DNA of 8,434 nt, taken from the NCBI GenBank assembly GCA_937922955.1, contig CALAKO010000093.1, positions 1 through 8,434 on the forward strand. The letters are read 5' to 3'. Numbering within the stretch: position 1 is the stretch's first letter; the number at the start of each line of letters is the position of its first letter. Source of the stretch: an uncultured Peptococcaceae bacterium (GTDB taxonomy: Bacteria > Bacillota > Peptococcia > Peptococcales > Peptococcaceae). Of this stretch, positions 5,735-8,434 are shown one piece after another. The position numbers were made by a program, and so were the translations under genes. The notes beneath the pieces were generated by a model. It was not told where the DNA came from and searched no databases. It worked only from the letters and a program-made list of their open reading frames with translations.

Positions 5735-6823
5735 TTACATGGTTTCAACTGCGTTGGTGTATTTGAAGTTAGAGGTCGTGCGGAAGGTCTTTACAGAGAA
5801 GGTAAAGTCATCGATGTGCTTATCGGTGAATTCCAGACCGGAAATTTCAAAGAATTTTTCCCAACCAATACGTTCTACCCATTCACCATAACGTTCGCCT
5901 GGCTTAGCGTTTTCAACCCAGATTTCAACCAAATGTTTGATGGTGTTAACGAGGGTTGGCCATCTTGGTGGTTCGTTAGGGATGTAAGGAACAACGAGCT
6001 TGGAGAAGGTAGGGCCCTTACGGGTGTTAGAAACCTTACCACCTACGAATACTGCAAGACCGTCATGTTCTGGGTCTGCGATTGGCAGAGCAGGGCAAAC
6101 GGAGAAGCAGTTACCGCAGTACATGCATTTTTCTTCGTTGATGGTTACGGATTTCTTCTTAGGGTTTGGACGGATAGCACCTACAGGGCAAGCTGCAACG
6201 AGGTTTGGAATTTCGCAAGAGTCAGCAACCTGTTCGTCGATAACGCGAGGAATAGTTCTGTGCATACCTACGAAAGAAATGTCGGAGCAGTGTACAGCGC
6301 CGCACATGTTCAAGCAGCAAGCCATGGAGATCTTCAGATGAGCTGGCAGGTCATCGCGTTTGAAGTAGTCATAGAGAGCATCCATAACAACTTTAACGGT
6401 ACCAGAAGCATCGGTAGCTGCACTGTGGCAGTGTACCCAGCCCTGAGTATGAAGCATGGTACGCAGGGAGTTACCGGTACCACCAACAGGGAAGCCATAA
6501 GCTTCTACTTCTTCAATGATCTTATCTACGTTAGCTTCTTCGGTGGTCATGAGCTCGATAGAAGTACGGGTCGTGAAACGAAGATGCCCATCGCAGTATT
6601 TGTCTGCGAGATCAGCGAACCAACGAATGGTTTCGGTGGAAAGCAGACGAGTGGAACCTACACGTACAGTGTAGAGTGCACCAGCAGGACCAACGTGTTT
6701 CAAAACACCTGGTTTAACTTTTTCGTGATATTGCCACTGACCATAGTTGTCCTGGCACATCTTAGGCATTTTATCCCAGAAGTGCGGAGGTCCGATATCA
6801 GTTGCAGCGTATTGAGACATCAT
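5735..6823 (-). CDS. dsrB: Dissimilatory sulfite reductase beta subunit
   Basis: DsrB is one half of the cytoplasmic A2B2 sirohaem enzyme that reduces sulfite toward sulfide. The 362-residue protein is full length for a member with a short N-terminus. The sirohaem/[4Fe-4S] site cysteines are visible as C132 (WVHCHSAATDASG) and C169, C170, C174 in ACCLNMCGAVHC. An inserted ferredoxin domain follows with C212 (AACPVGAI) and C233, C236, C239, C243 in CMYCGNCFSVCP. The GNSLRTMLHTQGW (117-129) and RFTTRTSIEL (82-91) stretches are characteristic substrate-channel and cofactor regions of the family. The N-terminal YGQWQYHEKVKPGVLKHV is also typical of DsrB. It starts at the last base of the dsrA stop (TAATG); GGAGG inside the end of dsrA serves as ribosome binding site. 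A second ATG follows immediately, so the first Met may be skipped. Arg codons look dominated by CGT, which fits high expression. Confidence 0.98.
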   Translation of the reverse strand: MMSQYAATDIGPPHFWDKMPKMCQDNYGQWQYHEKVKPGVLKHVGPAGALYTVRVGSTRLLSTETIRWFADLADKYCDGHLRFTTRTSIELMTTEEANVDKIIEEVEAYGFPVGGTGNSLRTMLHTQGWVHCHSAATDASGTVKVVMDALYDYFKRDDLPAHLKISMACCLNMCGAVHCSDISFVGMHRTIPRVIDEQVADSCEIPNLVAACPVGAIRPNPKKKSVTINEEKCMYCGNCFSVCPALPIADPEHDGLAVFVGGKVSNTRKGPTFSKLVVPYIPNEPPRWPTLVNTIKHLVEIWVENAKPGERYGEWVERIGWEKFFEISGLEFTDKHIDDFTFSVKTFRTTSNFKYTNAVETM

Positions 6824-8034
6824 TATTCAGCCACCTCCGTTTGATTAAAATCTTCACCATACCAGTAGATATATGGGTTTTCACGTGGATGATCAACCAT
6901 CTGAGGTACTGGCTTCATGTCGATTGCTTTAAGCATGGAGTTCATGCCGAGTCTGTAGATCAATTCACCAAGACGTTCACGGGTCTTAGCGTGTTCATCC
7001 CACCAGTCCCAAACACGTTCTACGAAATCTTTGAAGTTTTCATAGTCGTTTTCTTTGTCAAGCTTCATGAATGGTACAACAACCCAGCCGAGGAATGCGG
7101 ACTGAACGATAGTAGCTTTACCACCGAGAAGGATGGAAGCACCTTTGTCGTTACCAACATGCAGAGCTTTTGGCATGTTGTTGATGCAGTGCATGCAACG
7201 GGTGCAGTTTGCGTTGTCGATGGTGATTTCTTTCTTATCAGCATCATAGCTCATGCAATGGCTTGGGCAACGGGAGATGATAGCCTTGATTGGGAGGCCA
7301 GCATCAGCGTATGCAGCAACTTCGGCCTGGTCAACTTGGATGTCGTCTCTCCAGGTACCGATAACCGCAATGTCGGAACGAGCGGTTGCAGATACGCAGT
7401 CGTTAGGGCAGCCAGAAGCTTTGATTTTGGACTTGTAAGGCCACATTGGGCGATGCAATTCCATCTGATAATGCTGGGTCACGTTGTAGGTGAAGTCCAG
7501 AGTATCATAGCAAGCGAATTCGCAACGGCCAGGACCTACGCAGCAGCTTGGGGTTCTGAGGTTAGAACCGGAACCACCAAGGTCCCAACCAGCTTCAGAC
7601 AGGTCGTTGAAGCAAGGCTGCAAATGATCGGTAGTGGTACCGAGGAAGATAACGTCCCCAGTAGCACCGTGCATGTTGGTGATACCGGAACCATGCTTGT
7701 CCCAAATATCGCACAGAGTGCGCAAGTCGGAAGACTTATAGAAGAAACCAGATGGCTGGTTTACACGTACAGTGTGGAATTCGGTAACAGCTGGGTATTT
7801 TTCAGGCTTTAAGGTATAACGACCTACAACACCGCCGCCGTAACCGCGAACACCAACGATACCGCCGTGCTTCCACAATGGCATCTTGATTTCGTAAGAT
7901 TCTTCCAATAAATCGAGCAGAGTATTACATACTTCATTGTTGACAGAAGATGCTTTTTCAATTTCTTTGACGAAGGAAGGCCATCTGCCTTGCTTCATCT
8001 CTTCCATCATCGGTCTGTTGGTAGACAAATCCAT
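6823..8034 (-). CDS. dsrA: Dissimilatory sulfite reductase alpha subunit
   Basis: DsrA pairs with DsrB in the A2B2 sulfite reductase. The 403-residue protein shows the full family layout: N-terminal GRWPSFVKEIEKA (16-28), KHGGIVGVRGYGGGVVGRY (55-73), the HTVRVNQPSGFFY stretch (87-99), then the sirohaem-cluster cysteines as C165-X5-C171 and C209-X3-C213 (GCPNDC). A ferredoxin domain follows with C256, C260 and C277-X2-C280-X2-C283. The MP after the last motif, where free ferredoxins have CP, is normal for DsrA and not damage. The start ATG 8034 matches the usual distance to the WPSF motif. However, GGAGG ends only 3 bases before it, a shorter spacing than normal. The gene follows the ferredoxin by 43 bases with a GC-rich hairpin in the gap. 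It reads as intact and functional; it cannot be said from sequence whether the host reduces sulfate or only sulfite. Confidence 0.98.
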   Translation of the reverse strand: MDLSTNRPMMEEMKQGRWPSFVKEIEKASSVNNEVCNTLLDLLEESYEIKMPLWKHGGIVGVRGYGGGVVGRYTLKPEKYPAVTEFHTVRVNQPSGFFYKSSDLRTLCDIWDKHGSGITNMHGATGDVIFLGTTTDHLQPCFNDLSEAGWDLGGSGSNLRTPSCCVGPGRCEFACYDTLDFTYNVTQHYQMELHRPMWPYKSKIKASGCPNDCVSATARSDIAVIGTWRDDIQVDQAEVAAYADAGLPIKAIISRCPSHCMSYDADKKEITIDNANCTRCMHCINNMPKALHVGNDKGASILLGGKATIVQSAFLGWVVVPFMKLDKENDYENFKDFVERVWDWWDEHAKTRERLGELIYRLGMNSMLKAIDMKPVPQMVDHPRENPYIYWYGEDFNQTEVAE

Positions 8035-8053
8035 ACACCTCCATATTATTTGT

Positions 8054-8070
8054 CACGGGCTTAACCCGTG
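8054..8070 (-). other. Intercistronic hairpin between ferredoxin and dsrA
   Basis: There is a perfect 6-pair GC-rich stem, arms CACGGG and CCCGTG with a 5-base loop, 7 bases past the ferredoxin stop and about 12 bases before the dsrA ribosome binding site. No T tract follows, so it is not a standard terminator. A stabilising or processing element that sets the ratio of ferredoxin to dsrAB message is more likely. Confidence 0.6.
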
Positions 8071-8077
8071 GCCGAAA

Positions 8078-8260
8078 TCAATATTCGTTCAGAGAAATAG
8101 CGTCAGCTGGGCATACTGCGATGCAGGTCTGGCAGCCGATGCATTCGTTTTCGTTTACAGTGGAAACACCGTCAACGAGATCGTAAACGTTCTGTGGGCA
8201 GTCGGAAGCGCATGCGCCACAACCAACACATTTGGTTTCATCAACTTCTACTAAGTACAT
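8078..8260 (-). CDS. Clostridial-type 2[4Fe-4S] ferredoxin
   Basis: This small cytoplasmic electron carrier has 60 residues and holds two [4Fe-4S] clusters. The first motif is C11-X2-C14-X2-C17-X3-C21-P and the second C40-X2-C43-X2-C46-X3-C50-P, with the 19-residue offset between motifs found in clostridial ferredoxins. All eight ligands are present. The start ATG 8260 has AAGGAGAGG about 9 bases upstream. An in-frame ATG at 8320 would add 20 residues without ferredoxin character, running across the ribosome binding site and a hairpin, and is rejected. It is the first gene of the dsr cluster, directly ahead of dsrA, so it is a candidate dedicated electron donor to DsrAB, feeding its ferredoxin domains. 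This role is inferred from position; it could also be a general housekeeping ferredoxin that happens to lead the operon. Confidence 0.95.
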   Translation of the reverse strand: MYLVEVDETKCVGCGACASDCPQNVYDLVDGVSTVNENECIGCQTCIAVCPADAISLNEY

Positions 8261-8294
8261 TTCATTCCTCTCCTTCCTATGATAGATTATTTCT

Positions 8295-8311
8295 TTGTCG
8301 TAACCCGACAA
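8295..8311. promoter_or_regulatory. Inverted repeat in the ferredoxin leader
   Basis: Perfect 6-base arms TTGTCG and CGACAA flank a 5-base spacer, about 20 bases ahead of the ferredoxin ribosome binding site. It may be an operator or, if transcribed, a small stem-loop in the leader. No regulator can be named. Confidence 0.45.
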
Positions 8312-8337
8312 TTCACTCATCTACTTGTATTAGTTTC

Positions 8338-8350
8338 TCACACTTTGTGA
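8338..8350. promoter_or_regulatory. Short palindrome upstream of the ferredoxin-dsrAB operon
   Basis: TCACA and TGTGA arms flank a 3-base spacer. On the minus strand TTCACA, a five-of-six match to a -35, overlaps it, with TACAAG 16 bases further as a weak -10. The promoter call is tentative, but the palindrome sits where a regulator of this operon would bind. Confidence 0.4.
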
Positions 8351-8356
8351 AATTTT

Positions 8357-8368
8357 GCAATAAATTGC
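8357..8368. promoter_or_regulatory. Second upstream palindrome
   Basis: GCAAT and ATTGC arms flank a 2-base spacer, 7 bases from the TCACA/TGTGA palindrome. It is short and AT-rich, so it could be chance. The rest of the stretch out to the right edge of the window (8369-8434) is AT-rich and shows no gene or clear signal. Confidence 0.3.
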
Positions 8369-8434
8369 TGGTCGCTCGTTTGTGATTATCTTAATTTCAA
8401 CAATAAATATCATTTATTTTTATGGAACGATCGG

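Noticed and set aside
5816..7812. Two long plus-strand open frames (342 and 336 codons) opposite dsrB and dsrA
   Set aside because: They lie antisense to clearly recognised, strongly codon-biased genes. Their translations have no domain character and they lack ribosome binding sites, so they are by-products of the dsr codon usage.
8261..8320. 20-residue N-terminal extension of the ferredoxin from ATG 8320
   Set aside because: It crosses the strong ribosome binding site and an inverted repeat, and ferredoxins of this type begin right before the first cysteine motif.
1..8434. CRISPR arrays, tRNA or rRNA genes, insertion sequences, phage genes
   Set aside because: No direct repeat arrays, cloverleaf-like stretches, transposase-like proteins or terminal inverted repeats were seen in the window.

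Overview
All supported genes lie on the minus strand, so transcription runs from the right end of the window to the left. Base composition is moderate. The type of DsrC and DsrD, the glycosyltransferase, the two-component system and the strong AGGAGG-type ribosome binding sites suggest an anaerobic, sulfite- or sulfate-reducing bacterium, most likely a member of the Bacillota (Firmicutes). Negativicutes or Peptococcaceae-like lineages are my guess from protein feel only; no 16S or other phylogenetic marker is present.

Right part (about 8434-4797): a dissimilatory sulfite reductase locus. In transcription order it holds an upstream region with three small inverted repeats, a 2[4Fe-4S] ferredoxin, dsrA, dsrB (TAATG overlap with dsrA), dsrD, a terminator-like hairpin, a new promoter with an inverted repeat in its spacer, an unrecognised 66-residue acidic protein, dsrC, and a strong terminator. 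The predicted chemistry is six-electron reduction of sulfite by DsrAB, stimulated by DsrD. DsrC carries the sulfur intermediate on its two C-terminal cysteines, and the ferredoxin is a plausible local electron carrier. The membrane partner DsrMK(JOP) and the sulfate activation genes (sat, aprAB) are not in this window, so sulfite versus sulfate respiration cannot be decided here.

Middle (about 4741-2340): a two-gene operon with a good extended -10 promoter, a type I phosphoribosyltransferase of unknown substrate, then ilvD (dihydroxyacid dehydratase, branched-chain amino acid synthesis), closed by a clear intrinsic terminator.

Left (2229-1): a GT4 glycosyltransferase, an OmpR-family response regulator and the N-terminal part of its sensor kinase (cut by the window edge), tightly packed as one probable operon concerned with envelope glycosylation or envelope sensing.

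The item closest to something undescribed is the 66-residue protein wedged between dsrD and dsrC with its own promoter and operator-like repeat. The ferredoxin-led dsrAB operon and its intercistronic hairpin are the next most interesting.
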